Assembly (NCBI GenBank): GCA_949752735.1
Contig: OX457036.1
Span: forward strand, 83,922,991-83,986,990
Reading direction: 5' to 3'
From: Lumbricus terrestris
Taxonomy: Eukaryota > Annelida > Clitellata > Crassiclitellata > Lumbricidae
DNA length: 64,000 nt
A program made the position numbers and the translations under genes. Every line of letters starts with the position of its first letter. Position 1 is the first letter of the stretch. This document shows, piece by piece, positions 15,101 through 30,100 of the stretch. The notes under the pieces are model-generated. The model was not told the DNA's origin, searched no databases, and saw only the letters and a program-made list of their open reading frames with translations.

Positions 15101-18100
15101 GAGATACGAATATGAATACGAATATGCCGCAGGGTTTCTGGGCGTTGGACTGTTTACTATTTCTTTTTTCAGAATCGGAGACTGGAGTAAAAAAGCTCAC
15201 ACAGGTAGGGTGGAGCTTGAACCAGGATGCAGCGCCATCAGGTCAAATTGTGCTATGTAAAAACTAAGCATCTTCCAATAATGACCGCTATGTAACGGGA
15301 AAATAAACAGACCAAAACCTAACGCAGCTAACTCCGCTGAGGAATTTGTGTTGGCCAAAAACCCTTTTGCTTTGTCTCGATGACTGGAGTAGACAAGAAA
15401 AGACAGATATGAATAAATGAAAGCCTAAATTTCGTATTTGTGTGCAACTCTAAGACTTGTTTACATAGGCTACGTCTCAACATATCGCCCGTTCGCCCCG
15501 TTCCGCGATGGAAATTTCTTTCTAAAAATAGAACTAGCGCCATCGTGACCCCGACTACAAGCTGCGCGCATTAGAATCATGATTCCAATGCTCACAGCAT
15601 TGTTTTCTCATCTGCTTCAACAAACATATTATTTCGCATATCTTATTGATATTACGTTGAGGCGAAACTCCAACGCGGACAATAGGCCTATCTCACGTTT
15701 GTAATAGTAAATACTGTTTCCACAACGAAAGTGGCCGGACCCGGACATGATTTCATGCCGGACAAGATCTCATACTTGCCGTATGAAATACTGTCCTGAC
15801 AACGGAAGTGGGCGGAGTCTGACATTATTTCATGCCGGACACAATTTCATGCCACACCGGCACTTCACGCTAGTGAAGCAAAATATCATGGTTGAGCACA
15901 GCCTTTTAGTTCTGCTGAGCACTTGTCTAGCCATTGCAGGTGACGGTATCACTAACCAAATGACCGTATAATTCTGCGTTGCAGGCCCGGCCCTAGGGTT
16001 TTCGGGGCCCAAGGCAGCATCGGGTTCTCAAGCATAAATTTACGCAGTTGGTTTCCTGTCAATATACGGCACTGGTGGGGGAGGTGGGAGTCACCTTAGA
16101 TAGGACACTTAACGTTGTTTCCCAAATTTATTTTGAGCCTCTTATAATATAATAAGCCACACTGATGTGGCCTATACATATTTGACTGTCAAGTGATGCG
16201 AGGAAAATAATAGCAATTTTTCAAAAAAGCGATATGATTGTCATTAAAAACAATTACTAATAATTATGTCCCAACTTAAGCAACCATATCATAAGATAGA
16301 GTAATAATTTTCGAGGTAATAATTTCCATAATGTCCGATTGGGAAAATTTAATCATGTTAAATAGCATCATCGAACATGAAAATTCTCAATTAGCCTATC
16401 AATCAAATTAAGACAGCAGCACCGTAAGTATTAACACATTTAACAGTTGCTAGGTAGAGTCTAATTAATATACGTGATATGTTATTCACAACTCTTGACA
16501 GTGGCTTCCTCTGCGAATAGCGGCAGAAATACGTGTGTCCGATCTTATGAAGCGTTCCATCTTAGATGGTTTTCCCTACTACCTTATGTAGGTCAGGGCC
16601 TTTCTAAGTAATACAAAATCATCAGCGCCCGCACAAAGGGGCAAGAGAGGCCCTGCCTCGAAAATTGAGAATATTTTAACTGAGGCCTACGTTTTGGTTT
16701 TTGACAAATTTCTTTGCGCCAGAGCACTAATGATGCTAATCATTCACGAAGTAAATTTACATTACTTTAGACACCTTTCTGAAAATATCCATGTTCTAAA
16801 TTTCCTGCTTTGCATTTTCTACGCTCTCGCTAAAAAAGTCACCACTATCACTGTGTTTTGCCCTCTCCTGCAAAAATGTGTGGGGACGTCCATTTGCGAA
16901 TTTGAAACAAAATGAGTTAATTACGGTTTCTGGAAAAATTCTGCATGCAGGCCTAGGCTAAAAAAGTAGGCTAGCTGGGTAGAAATTTCGTTCTTTACGT
17001 AACAAATTGACTGCAAGCACAAGATTAGTTGCTATACGACGAAACCATTGTCAAAAAAATTATAGCCAGCAGCGCGGGGCCCCTGGAAGCGCGGGGCCCA
17101 AGGCGGCTGCCTCGCTCGCCTTGCCCTAAGGCCGGGCCTGCTGCGTTGTTCAAAGTTTGACCTTGAAGCTTGAACTGTGGGCTAAGTAAACTGAACTTAA
17201 GGTCGTTAAGGAGTGTTACTGTGTTAGACCTACTGATTTTGATACGGACTGAAGATGGGAGTATTTGTTCCTTCCCTCGTTTGGGTGCATGCTGACATAA
17301 AGCTCCGCCGAATGCTCCTTCAAACAGCAGTGTCCTCACTCCTCACCACGGAGAACGAGAGCAAGATTTCATGTAACAACTTGATCCAATCCGGAGCTAC
17401 ATTTATCTCCGTATCTTTTCTTTCCACAATGGCATAGTCACACACGTTTCCTTAAAGTAGGCCTCATAAGCTTAATACGGGTAAAGTCAGAAATAAAAAA
17501 AGCAAAATGAAAAGTTAGTAGGCCTATATATAGCCTAAGCTTATAAAACAATGTAAGCATGTTTATCAGTCACACAATTTTGCCTTAGAATCTACATGAG
17601 CATTATAAGGCGCAATATCATTGATACCGCTTACTATTAGTCTATCTGACTGTTTTCCACAGGGCTCTCCGTCTTGAATCTGATTCAGCGTTTTATAAGA
17701 GCCCTCGTCGCCCCTCGATGCACACAAGATTTTGTCTAAAAAGTTCGGATTACGGCTGTGAATGTCTCATGCGTTCTTTCGAGGTGTGGGTTGTTCGTAG
17801 ACCTATGCTTATCTTGGATTACAGTTGAAAACTTTTGAATGCTTTCAGTATGGCGCAGAATGCTACTGTGGGGAGAGTTACAATAAATTTGGCCAACTGA
17901 ACGAGAGCGCATGTTCCTCAGAATGCCAAGCGAATAGAGCAGAGAATTGTGGAGGCCCAAATGCCAACAGCGTCTATTCTGGTCAGTCCAATTGTTTCTT
18001 TTGTATTTCGACATTATTGTGACTAATACGGACAATGCCAAGGCACTGTCAGTAACCAAATCGCTCAAATCGTGATTTTGATATAAAAGACAAAATTCTT

Positions 18101-21100
18101 ACTTTTTAAAGTATGGCCTACCAAGTTACCGGTAAGTAGGCCTATACAAACTAAAAAAAGTCATCAACTTTTTGGCGGTGAAAATAGAACACATTTCTGG
18201 GAGATTTCGTGGCCGGATGACTAAAAAAAGGTCATCAACTTTTTTGGCGGTGAAAATAGAAATTTTTTCGAGACTTCGCCAGTCGTCAGAAATTTTGGCC
18301 GGCAAAAGATGGAAATTTTTCTTTCCATCCCCCCAAGTCTCCGCCCAGCCTATGAGTGATTCATTTTGCATAATTATTTTTCTGGTGCATTTCAAACAGT
18401 AGGCCTATACAGAAGTTAAAATGTCATCATTGGAAAATAATTCGCTGATCCAAACAATGAAAGAATGGATTACTTGGGCCTACTTTGATGTCGACTGTGC
18501 ATGAGCTACAATAGGCCTATCGTTAGTCAAATCGACATTGGATTCAAAAGAAATCTATGAAATTTTATCCGTGTCGGTTCCCACTTTATAATTTCTCTTA
18601 GAGTGTTTCAGTATCTTCACATGAAAGAATTCTGGTGTAGGGCGGTTAGTAGCACTTTTCACTCGCAGAAATGGGATTACTAATCCGGACAGATTGGTAT
18701 TACAAAATGAAGAACAGTGTAATCGAAGCAGTTGAGCAGTTCATCTGTAGCAACAGATCTCCCGATCTGGGATACACAGTCAACAACGTTTTGGACAGGC
18801 AATTATATTGATCTACATGATTGTACTGCTGCACTTGAATTAAGAATACAATAGGCTACTAACACAATACAACTGCAGTTTGATATTGCCCTTCTTACGA
18901 AGTTCGGGAGTGCACACATACCTACCTGTAGATGGCGCAGATGCACTTATATTGCACTTATATTGCAGACAATGCAGAAAAACTTGCAGAAAGACTGAGT
19001 GCCGGCTTTCCATCCAAACACAACACTGCTCTTCCAAGCTGTGAGGTAATAACTCACAAGTTATTGAGTTATTGAAGAATGAATGTTGGCCTATAAATTA
19101 TATATTATGATTCCTCAATGTGAAAGATATTAAAAAATATCATGAACCAACGTCTTCTGTAGAATATAGATAGAGCCATGGGTGGAGACTTGGTCTAGAA
19201 GTTGGGGGGGGGGGGGGGGAACGAGTGGCCGAAAGACGATCGCTGAGGCGCCACATTTCGCCGACGAAATTTTTCATTTTCATCGGCCAAAATTTCTGGC
19301 GACCTTTTTTAGTCATTGGTATTCTAGTCTTCTTTATGGTCTTTACTTCTTGCGATATTACCAGAATTAACCAATTAATCCACTGTAAAATTTAGGATGC
19401 TATTTTAAAATTTATTTTCTTAAATATTGGAGGAGACATGACAAAGGACAGTCCCCACCACCATAAACATTGGGGGGGGGGCGTCCGCCTCTGTCCCCTT
19501 AAATCTCCACCCATGGATAGAGCCATGTTCAAGTGTCCATTTACATTAATAACTTTATAGTATTCGAACAAAGAACTTAATTTCAGTATTCCTATGAGAC
19601 GACTTATCCATTGATGGTTAGGATAGAGAATTCCGCTTTAGACTAGGGTTCGGTATGGCCTGAATGCTTTCTGTGTACAGTCTGTCCAGCTGGAAATTTC
19701 GGAAATGGCTGCTCAAGAAAATGTAATTGTGTGGACAATGGCAGATGCGTTTATCTAACTGGTTCATGTATCTCATCTTCCTGTAAACCTGGATGGACAG
19801 GCACCAGTTGCAATTTCAGAGGTTAGGTGATCATATGTTTATTTACTCAAAACTATTCTATATTTTTCGCTTACATCACCGTGGTTCATTAAAAAGTAAG
19901 CCAAACTGTTTTTCATATAGGCCTATCTCTAAGCCCGATGACTAATCATGCTAAACATTTTCCAATATTTAGAGAATTGAACCAACAATTTGATTTCAAC
20001 ATTTCATGTGATAAATGTGAACGTACAGAAAGATATGAATCTTTCAACTTCATCTTCCGAAATTTAAGTTTTCAGCAAGTCTGTTATGGTGGTCGTTGAG
20101 GTTTCGACGCTTGGTCATTCCCATTGCAAACTGTTTTCATGTTTGAAGTACTTTGTTATAAAATTCAAAAGAAAATTGCTGGTGAACCTAAATTTCGGCA
20201 GATGAAATTGAAAGATTCATATCTATGGTCCATTACGGTTCAATTATCTAAATATTTGGAAAATTTTAGTAGGCTATGATTAATCATCAGGCATTAGAGA
20301 TAATATGAAAAATATTTTGGCTTGCTTTTATTGAACCACGGTGTATAATGTATGTGTAATTTGTATATTAAATAGGATTCATTCATTCATTCATTTAAGG
20401 CATTAGGATGCATGGTTTTGTTTAAAAGCATTCATGATGACTGAAATTTTCAGTCATTATTCATGCTTTTATCCAAAACAATACATAGTTTTACAAATTG
20501 TGACACTTCCTTTCTTTACCCGTCGATTGTCGCTAACTAGATTCTGTGCTATAGGCTAAAATAGGCGAGAGGGGTCAAAAATATGAAATATCGTTTTATG
20601 GCGTATTTGTATTGAAAAATATGTCTACTTTCATTCTCTGCAATTAGAAAATTTAAATTCAAATATTTGGTGGTAAAAAAATGACTTTTAACGCATGTGG
20701 TGTCAAGATTTGCTCTGAAAAATTGCTCTATGAGCACGTTTTCAAAGTTAAAATTCGCCATGACCGACCGACTTTTAACACGCCGACCAGACTATTTCTT
20801 GTAACCCTGTGTAACACTTAATGAATTATACATTCAAAATACTACTCGATGGTCCGGATAAACTGTATCATCTATTTAAATGAGAGGCATTTTTATCCAA
20901 ATTATCGCTGTGTTTGAGATATCCGCCTAACTACGATGTCAAACCACGCCTCTGACCCAGTTTTTGGAAAGTCTCATTGGTTTACGGGACATCTCGCGAC
21001 CCTGACCTTCATGTTGCGCATGCGCTGCTACTCGCATCTATATCGAGACCCGCAGATATTTTATTTTTGGTGCTCATTTTCTTTCGTTCTGTTTGCGTTA

Positions 21101-24100
21101 GCATGGGAAACAATTCGTATAAACTTTGTTTTACATCATGGAAAGTAAAATTGCAAAGTTGATTAACTGCTCAAATGGCGATAAAGACAAGCCGCAGGCA
21201 TTCTTAGATAAATACGATAGGGGTGTAAAGTGGGTAAACATTGACGGCGTTATCAATTATAATAGGGCTAAACTGGCAATCCCCCCACCCATCATCCATC
21301 TATCCATCCACTCATCATAGTTATAGCTCTGCAGGAAGTTTAATTAGTACTGGCTTTGATAGCTTAACATTATTGTCCCACCTCAAAGCGCAACGTGCGA
21401 GATATAGACCTAAGTAGGAACAATAATGGTCTAGGTGCGTAGGCTAGGTCTAGATAATTAAAGTTCTTTATTGGAATAGAAGAGGCTCCCTTTATTTCTC
21501 ACCGAGAGAGTCAACATTGAAATTGGACATAATTTATTCGTATTATTGGGCCTATCGGGATTCGGGTTCGATGGCCGTAAGCTGCTGTGTAAACATTTCT
21601 TTGAGGTACCCCATACAGTATACAGAGGGTAATACTCCATGAGCAAAACGCCGCCGTTGGTATCAATCGTACATGGCCTGATTCTGTTTATTTAAATCAT
21701 AAATTGGAACACAATATTCCTATTCAAGCGTGTCTTGAAGACTGGTCAATTATTTTGTTAGAAGTATTACACCTCATTCAGCGTATATGCCTTGTCTACG
21801 ATCAAGTGTTTGCCATGGTCGCAGGGCCGGCCTTAGCTAAAATGGCGCCCTAGGCAAAGCATGCATTTGGCGCCCCAACTTGCATTTGGCGCCATAGGCA
21901 AAGCATGTATTGGGCACCCCAGGCAAAGGATACATTTCGCGCCCTCAAATCCCACTCAAAACTCAATTGTTCAGCCCACGTCAGAATCAAAAGATGAACC
22001 AGCCAGAGCCTTTACACTCAGCTGAGTAATTTGTATTTTGTTATTAGTACACTGAAGGCGGGATAAAAGTCAATTTCGTGCACAATGGCTAAAAGTGAAA
22101 AAGGCTGTTAACATAGATCTTTGTGCAGATGACTCCCCCACTAGAATTTGGCGCCGCCAGCCCTGATCTTCACTGTCGAAATTGAGCGTCGCGTAGTCTG
22201 AATTACTATAGCTGACGACTGGACGCTAACATTGTCTCAGTTTTGTTTAAATAATTGGAGACCGACCCGTACGTAGGCTATTTCCTTTTATTCTAACTTC
22301 TGTCTTCTCTTTTTTTTCTTACGGCTTTGGGCAACCGATAACTTTTGACGCTTCATGGAATCATAATATTATGGTTTGATATCATTTAATCTGTAAGATC
22401 AAAAGATTCACACCAGACACAACGAATCACGACTATAAATAACAGTATAACACAACAATTCTTCAGTTGTTGGCGTATTCGGTCGAAATATGTCACTATT
22501 ATATGTCAGTATTAGCCCATAGACATCGGGTCTACATAGACTACAGAGCACAGAGCAAAGAATGCTGTTAAAATCGAATTTTATGAGTCGATGTAAAATT
22601 TATGCGTCCTTGAAATTGAATTAGGCCTGCCTGAATTGGTGTGATGAAATCTATAATTATCTTAAATTCTTTCCAGTCTTCAGTTTAAAAGAATATAGTG
22701 TAAAAAATAAAACTCGCCGGTGACGCGGCGCCCCCCAAAGACTGCGGTGCCCTAGGCAACTGCCTACTTTGCCTATGCCTAAGGCCGGGCCTGCATGGTC
22801 GTCACGACATGCATGGGTGCGCTTGTTTGCGCTTGATATTACTGCATTTCTTCGTATCTTTCAATTCAGCAGTTGTCTGTAATTAAATCACAACTTAGAA
22901 AGTAATCGCTTGATTTTCATGCCGTTTGATTTATAGGATACAGTATATAGCCATTTATTGACCAGCCAAATTTCAGATGAATCAATTAATGGTTACTAAG
23001 GAATTTCATGACACAAATGTCCCAAAACTTTGAAGCCGATTTTCTCAATTGTAAGAATTTAGCAAATTGCAGATTCAAAAGCATATAACTTCAGTTAGAA
23101 AAAAGATATTTTTATTCTGTAAAAGTATTTTGAAGCAGATTAACTGTAGAATATGGCTGAATAAAAAAGTCAAAATCGTCATATGACGGGTTTCGAAGGC
23201 TTCCGTCACAATAAGTGTCTAAAAGTCTGAATTTTCACTATTTTGACGGATTTTCAAGTCTCATGAAAGAGCGTTTGCCGATTCTTTTATAGGCTTAAGG
23301 CATCCTTCAATCAAAAAATGTGGGACTTTGCTAATTAATTAATTTTAATGAATGCATTTCCTGTAGATTGTGCAGTAGCTAATGGTGACTGCTCTACATA
23401 CGAGACTTGCTTAAGCGTTGACCTCAAGTTCACAAATACCAGCGTGTGTCGATGCTCAGCTGGATTCCAAAAAGGCAGACTATGGCAAAACTGCACAGGT
23501 GAGTTAGTCCGCCAAAAACGTAATAGTCGGGTCAATCTACGAAATAACTTCGGTGAACCCCAAAAAATTGCAAGAAAGCCTTTTATGACGATTTTCCGTT
23601 GTCATAGGTCTGGTGATGAACATACTAAAAGTTACAAGAAATCGGATCACGGCAAGTGGTCTAATTTTGGCGGGAAAAAAGATGGCCGCCAATTGGACAA
23701 GGCATGGAATCTGGAAATTGTACTGTTGGAAGCAAATCATGTAATAATTTGCTAACATGCTTTTCTAGACTAATTTGACCCTCCTGAAAACAAAAATCGT
23801 GGTTAGAAAGCTTAATGTTTAGCGGTTGAGTGGGAAAACAAGATGGCGGCCAAAATGATGGCCTATAATTGCTTCAAATGGTTGTATAGTCGGGTCAATC
23901 TACGAAATGATCCCAAAAATTGTAAGAAGGCGTCTTATGATGATTTTATGGTATCTTGGGTCTGGTGTTGAACATACTAAAAGTTACAAGAAATTGGACC
24001 ACGGCAAGTGGTCTAATTTTGGCGGGAAAAAAGATGGCCGCCAATTGGACCAGTCTTGGAATCTGGAAATGATACTGTTAGAAGCAGATCATGTAACAAT

Positions 24101-27100
24101 TTTATAACATGCTTTCCTAAACTAATTTGACTCTTCTGAGAACGAAAATCGAGGTCAGCAAGCTTGATTTATAGCTGTTGCATGGGAAAACAAGATGGCG
24201 GCCAAAATGGCGGCCTATTGATTAAAAAAGCTGTAAGTCGGGTATTGTGTGATATGAACACGGTTTTGTAATTTAAATTAAGATGTTACGGATCTTGGCA
24301 TGCAATGAAATCAAAGACACGTATGTTGCACTGGAAAAAAACAAAATGGCGGAAAAAATGGCGGCCAGAATGTTGAAATTGCTATAAGGGAAGTGATGTA
24401 TGAATTGGAAACATGAATTCGGACCCCAACTTAGCATTTTTGAGGTCACAGAAAGCAATGGATTCAACTTTGCAAATGTGACACTGCAAGAAAACTAAAA
24501 TGGCAGCGATCGGAAGCGTTTCCGAAGAGCTCGTCAAGTTAACCTTTGGGTTCATGACAGTCGGAAGTGTCTCGGAAATGGATAGATCTTGCGGAGGAGA
24601 AGGCGGAGGAGAGGCGGAACGGGGTAGAAGGCGAATGGAATCCATCCTCTGCAATCCCATCCTCCGCCAACCCATCCACATCATCACCAGCATCATCTCC
24701 ATCACAGCATGACATCAAACGGCGCTGGAGAGGGGTTCATTACAGATCTCGGGGTCAGTCCATCGAGCAGAATGTACATGGGGGTCGGCGCTGGAACGAA
24801 CAGCGGCATCAACGGTCACCCTGGGGAGTCAGCATCGTCCCTCTACAGAAGCCAGGCCTACGGGCACCTGCCGGGAACACACGAACAGGTCAAGGGTTTG
24901 CTATCCATGACGCATCACCATCACCACCAGCACCACCACCAGCACCATCTCTACCGTCACCACCATCACCAGTATCACCACCTGGAGATGGAAGTTGTTC
25001 GTATATTTTCTGCACTCCAAACGCAGCTCACGTTATACTGTAGAAGCCACTGTTTGCACAACGATGTTTCAGGGGTTCCAGTCTGAATCGATAGTGTGAG
25101 GGATGCTATACCTCTTCAGCTCACTGCTGATCTTCTGCACTAGGTCCTTCATGTCTCCAGGTGGTGGTGTTGATGGTGATGGTGTTGATGGCGGTGACCG
25201 CCCTTGCCAGACAGTCGTTAGAGGCTTCCCATGGGAGATGATCGTTCTCTTAGCGTTCTTTTTGCCAGGCAAAGGCTGGCAACGCGAGGGGGAGAATAGT
25301 GCAACGAGAAGAGGTTCGGATAGTGTACTGATTGGGACTGGACGACGGCTGGAGGAAGGCGACGACGACGCTGGAACAGCGGATGGTAGGGGCAGCCCCC
25401 TCAGGTGTACGGTTCGTAGAGGTGAGTTGATTGACGCGTCATGGATATAGCAAACCCAAGTCCGAATTCATGTTTCCAATTTATACATCACTTCCCTTAT
25501 AGCAATTTCAACATTCTAGCCGCCATTTTTTTCTGCCATTTTGTTTTTTTTCCAGTGCAACATACGTGTCTTTGATTTCATTGCATGCCAAGATCCGTAA
25601 CATCTTAATTTAAATTACAAAACCGTGTTCATATCACACAATACCCGACTTACAGCTTTTTTAATCAATAGGCCGCCATTTTGGCCGCCATCTTGTTTTC
25701 CCATGCAACAGCTATAAATCAAGCTTGCTGACCTCGATTTTCGTTCTCAGAAGAGTCAAATTAGTTTAGGAAAGCATGTTATAAAATTGTTACATGATCT
25801 GCTTCTAACAGTATCATTTCCAGATTCCAAGACTAGTCCAATTGGCGGCCATCTTTTTTCCCGCCAAAATTAGACCACTTGCCGTGGTCCAATTTCTTGT
25901 AACTTTTAGTATGTTCAACACCAGACCCAAGATACCATAAAATCATCATAAGACGCCTTCTTACAATTTTTGGGATCATTTCGTAGATTGACCCGACTAT
26001 ACAACCATTTGAAGCATTTATAGGCCATCATTTTGGCCGCCATCTTGTTTTCCCACGCAACCGCTAAACATTAAGCTTTCTAACCACGATTTTCGTTTTC
26101 AGGAGGGTCAAATTAGTCTAGAAAAGCATGTTAGCAAATTATTACATGATTTGCTTCCAACAGTACAATTTCCAGATTCCATGCCTTGTCCAATTGGCGG
26201 CCATCTTTTTTCCCGCCAAAATTGGACCACTTGCCGTGATCCGATTTCTTGTAACTTTTAGTATGTTCATCACCAGACCTATGACAACGGAAAATCGTCA
26301 TAAAACGCTATTCCTACAATTTTTTTGGGGTCATGTCGTAGATTGACCCGACTATAATGGCGATTTGAAATGAGAACTAGCCTAAATGCATAGTCGGACT
26401 ATGTGCAAAAACTGGAATACCTGATACGAATGGAGAGGAGGTGATATTTGTATGTTCTTTTGAATGAAAATCAGAGCTGAATTGTCTAATAATCGGGATA
26501 CTCCCATAGGTCTGCATGTCCTTGCTAATTATGCAAGGGTAACAGGACAATTACCCGCCGGACAGTTACCCCGGAAAATTGCCCCCGACAACTACCCCCG
26601 GTACCAATAACCTCCCCGGACAATTACCCCGGACAAAGACCCCCGTTCCAATAACCCTCCAGACAATTATCCCCATGACAATAACCCCAGTTAGCTGAGA
26701 GACAACTGAGTGTTACAGAAAATGATGATTAGTGTTAATGACTTTATTTTGCCTAAAAAAAGGCTATCATTTAGTGTTAAACTTCAAGAAAACATATTAC
26801 ATATTAAATAAAGTCAAATCTAAAATGTGTTCTAGGCTTACGTGTGAAACGCACAAGAAACCTCAGTATGCTACACCAGAGGTTCTCAACCTTTTCCCGC
26901 CCTAGACAGACCTAAACTTGCAACAAAATTTCGCGACACACCATGCAATCGTCATAAATTATGTCGATCTTTTTAAAATTTAAATAGGCCTATGTCAAAG
27001 TTTAAGATAGTTTTCATATTTTAAATTTTTATAAATTCGAATGAATGAAAATGTTGACAATGAATACCTTCTAGTTTCTAATGAATTTAAAATTCTAAAT

Positions 27101-30100
27101 TACATTGACCTAAATCTACAATTTCACGTCATTTTTTGACACTTACCCTACCTTACTTGCGACGATTTCCTGAATTTTTCTTGAATCGTGTAATTAGGCC
27201 CTAGAAATTATAGAGAAATGCTCGAGGATCGATAGGTTTTGTGAGTGCAATACCGGCACATGCAGTTGCAAGGGCGGATACAGAAATTTTCGAAGGGGTG
27301 GCTAAAATTTTCGGTCTTGTTGGTGGGACAGGGGGGCATTTTGTCTTCTTCGTCGTTGAAAAACTGATGACCTTTTTTAGTCATTCGTCCAATTTTCAGG
27401 AAAAGATACCATTTCAGCCGCCAAAATGGTTGACGACACGACCTTTTTTAGTTGTCAGTCATCATAGTCGAGAGTAATGGTACTCTCCTGCGCTGCATTT
27501 ATCTATCTAAAGGCTTGTTGAAATCAACTGGGGGGCACGTTTTTGTAATGGGGGCCTGGTATCCTGCTTTTCTCTCTCGCTGCATTTATTTAATGGCTTG
27601 TTGAAACCAAATGGGGGCCACGCCCCATGCAATTTTTAAATGGGGGGGGCATGGCCGGATTGGCCCCATGATCCGCCCCTGTGCAGTTGCGCAGCAACTT
27701 GGCTAGGGTCCCATGCCGGACACTTTAAGCTTGGGAAGCTTTGGACCCTACCCATTAAGGAGACTAACCAATGAGCTTGATAAGATAGCTACATGTATAT
27801 AAAACCAATTTTAGATTTAAAAAGCATGAAAGTTATCTTCAATTATCTACATAGTCCAATCCAGTTCATCAAAGTGTGAAAACATAGGACAACATAGGCT
27901 GCCGAAACTAAACGCTGCCCCTTAAAACGTTCTATTATTGTCACTGAAAACTTGAAAAGTAGGCCTACAGGAAATATTTAGTTAAAAGGTTTGGGGCCAT
28001 TTGGACCCATCAGAGTCTTGGACTTTGTAGCCCACAATTTGTTTTACTTTGAATACGCAAACCGGCTGAGAGGACACAATTCCGCGTCATCCGCAAAATT
28101 TCCGTTTCTTATAAAATTTTACCCCCATTTTAGAATATTACAGAATTTTTGCAAACGTTTAGTCGGCGCGTTCGCTAACGTGTTATATTGTAACCTAAGA
28201 CTAAAAGAGCACATTTTAGAGTCATCCGCAAAATATTTCAAGTAGGCCTACGGAGGGATTGTGGGCCGCTTCAAATTGAGATGAATTGCAATAAATAAAT
28301 AAATACAATGCAAAGAATTTTCATTCTCCACGCTCGTCAAACTGCGGAAGTAATCACGTCAGTGTAATACAAGAATGACGACTTATGCTGTGAGACTTCG
28401 TGACACACAATTTTTCGCGACACACCTGCGACACACCAGTTTTACGAGACACACCGCCGGTCAACACACCGGTTGAGAACCTCTGGGCTACACTATCACT
28501 AACATTTAAATATTTTCTTGAACCTTGAACACGTAGATGTTTTTAGATTGGACTTTAATTAAATATTTAATATGTTTTCTTGAACGTTTAACGCTAAATG
28601 AAATCAGTACACTACCACTAACATTTAAATATTTTCTTGAACCTTTAACACTTAGAGGTTTTCTTGAACCTTGAACACGTGGATGTTTTTAGAATGGACT
28701 TTATTTAATATGTTTTGTTGAACGTTTAGTATGTTTTGTAGTGCATTGTATGCAAGCGATTACGCTTAACACTGAATGATAGACTTAGTTTTAGGATAAA
28801 TAAAGTCATAGTTTATGGGGCCTAGCCTTTTATAGGGGGGCTTAGCCCCTTAGACCACCTAGCGCCGCCACTGCTTAGAGCGAATGAGCCATTGATTATA
28901 GTGCATGATATGCCAGCGATTACCGAGAAGTAAAACGAAAATTCTGTAGGCCTATTCAATATTATTGTGTACCGGAACTGTTATAGTGAACTCTAATGAA
29001 CAATATTATTGCGCTTTAAGAATATGCAGCATTAAATACATATCTAACAATACACATTAATATGATGGCGTAATCAAGGGTGTCCGCAGAAATTTTTGCA
29101 GGAGGGGCAAAACACAATGGCAATGGCTAATTTTTTTAGCAAGATATAGAAAATTCAAAGCAGAATATTAAGAATACGAGTATGTTTTCACAAATTTTTC
29201 TGCCAATTTCTCAATGTTACTCTGTGTATCGCTAGTAACATTTGCGATTAGTACGATGAAATTTGTTAAAACCCCCAAAATAGTAGTAAAAAATGTGAAA
29301 ATCAATTTTCCTCTTGCCCCTATGTGCGGGCGTCCATGTGCGTAATTACTTATTTGTGCTGCTACGCTAGGCTATACTTGCATTTTGTTAAATGATTTTC
29401 AGACATAGACGAATGTACCATGACTCCGTCAGTGTGCGGGAAAGGTTCAGCGAACTGTACAAACACCGTTGGCGGCTACAGATGTCATTGCGAAAATGGT
29501 CAGACGACTGACAACCAGATCTGTGCAAAAGGTGATTTTTTATCTCCTATACTCGAGATGTCACCTAAAATCATAAATTATGAGGTAGAGCAGTACCGGT
29601 AGCGGCGCTATAGGGGGTGTTAGGAGGGGGCTAAGCACCCCTAAAAAGGCCATCCATTTTTTCCCATGTAAAAATGAAATATTTGCACGATTAACCCCCT
29701 TTAACCTTTCCCCTAATAACCCTAAACTTAGGTACGCCCGAGGTTCGCCCCAGACAGTTTGGCGGATATGAAAAAGGACCATTTTCAAAGATTTAGACGA
29801 AATGACTAGAAAACGGAGATTTTTCCCGCAAATTCAGCCCCCCAGAACTTAAATTCTGGCGCCGCCACTGAGGTAGAGCATAATATTATGTCGATCTGTA
29901 TTTTAAAATTTAATTAATTTCAAGTTGTGAACCTATTGTATGCGTGCATGTGTGTTCTCAAAGGTAGCCTACTGTGGCTGGGAGAATTGTAGGGTGCTGT
30001 AGGTTAGTGATGGGTTTTTCAGTCGATGAACTTAGGGTTTTTTATTCATTCATTAGAGCTATTTATTGAAAATGGAGAATTTTAGCAGGACAGGACGTTG

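Larger units (their letters stand above)
13813..15865. mobile_element. Composite hAT-type element with nested insertion in intron 5
   Basis: Left end CAGTGCCGGCGC and right end ACCGGCACTT are flanked by a perfect 8-bp target duplication CACGCTAG (13805-13812 and 15866-15873). Most of the interior is a second inverted-repeat element (14263-15860). Confidence 0.75.
26720..28800. repeat. Older inverted repeat split by a hAT element
   Basis: The reverse complement of 26720-26820 (TTTATTTAATATGT, TTTTCTTGAA, ACACTAAATGATAG) recurs in several copies at 28560-28800. The hAT element 26877-28485 inserted between the arms. The right arm also has tandem TTTTCTTGAACCTT units. Confidence 0.6.
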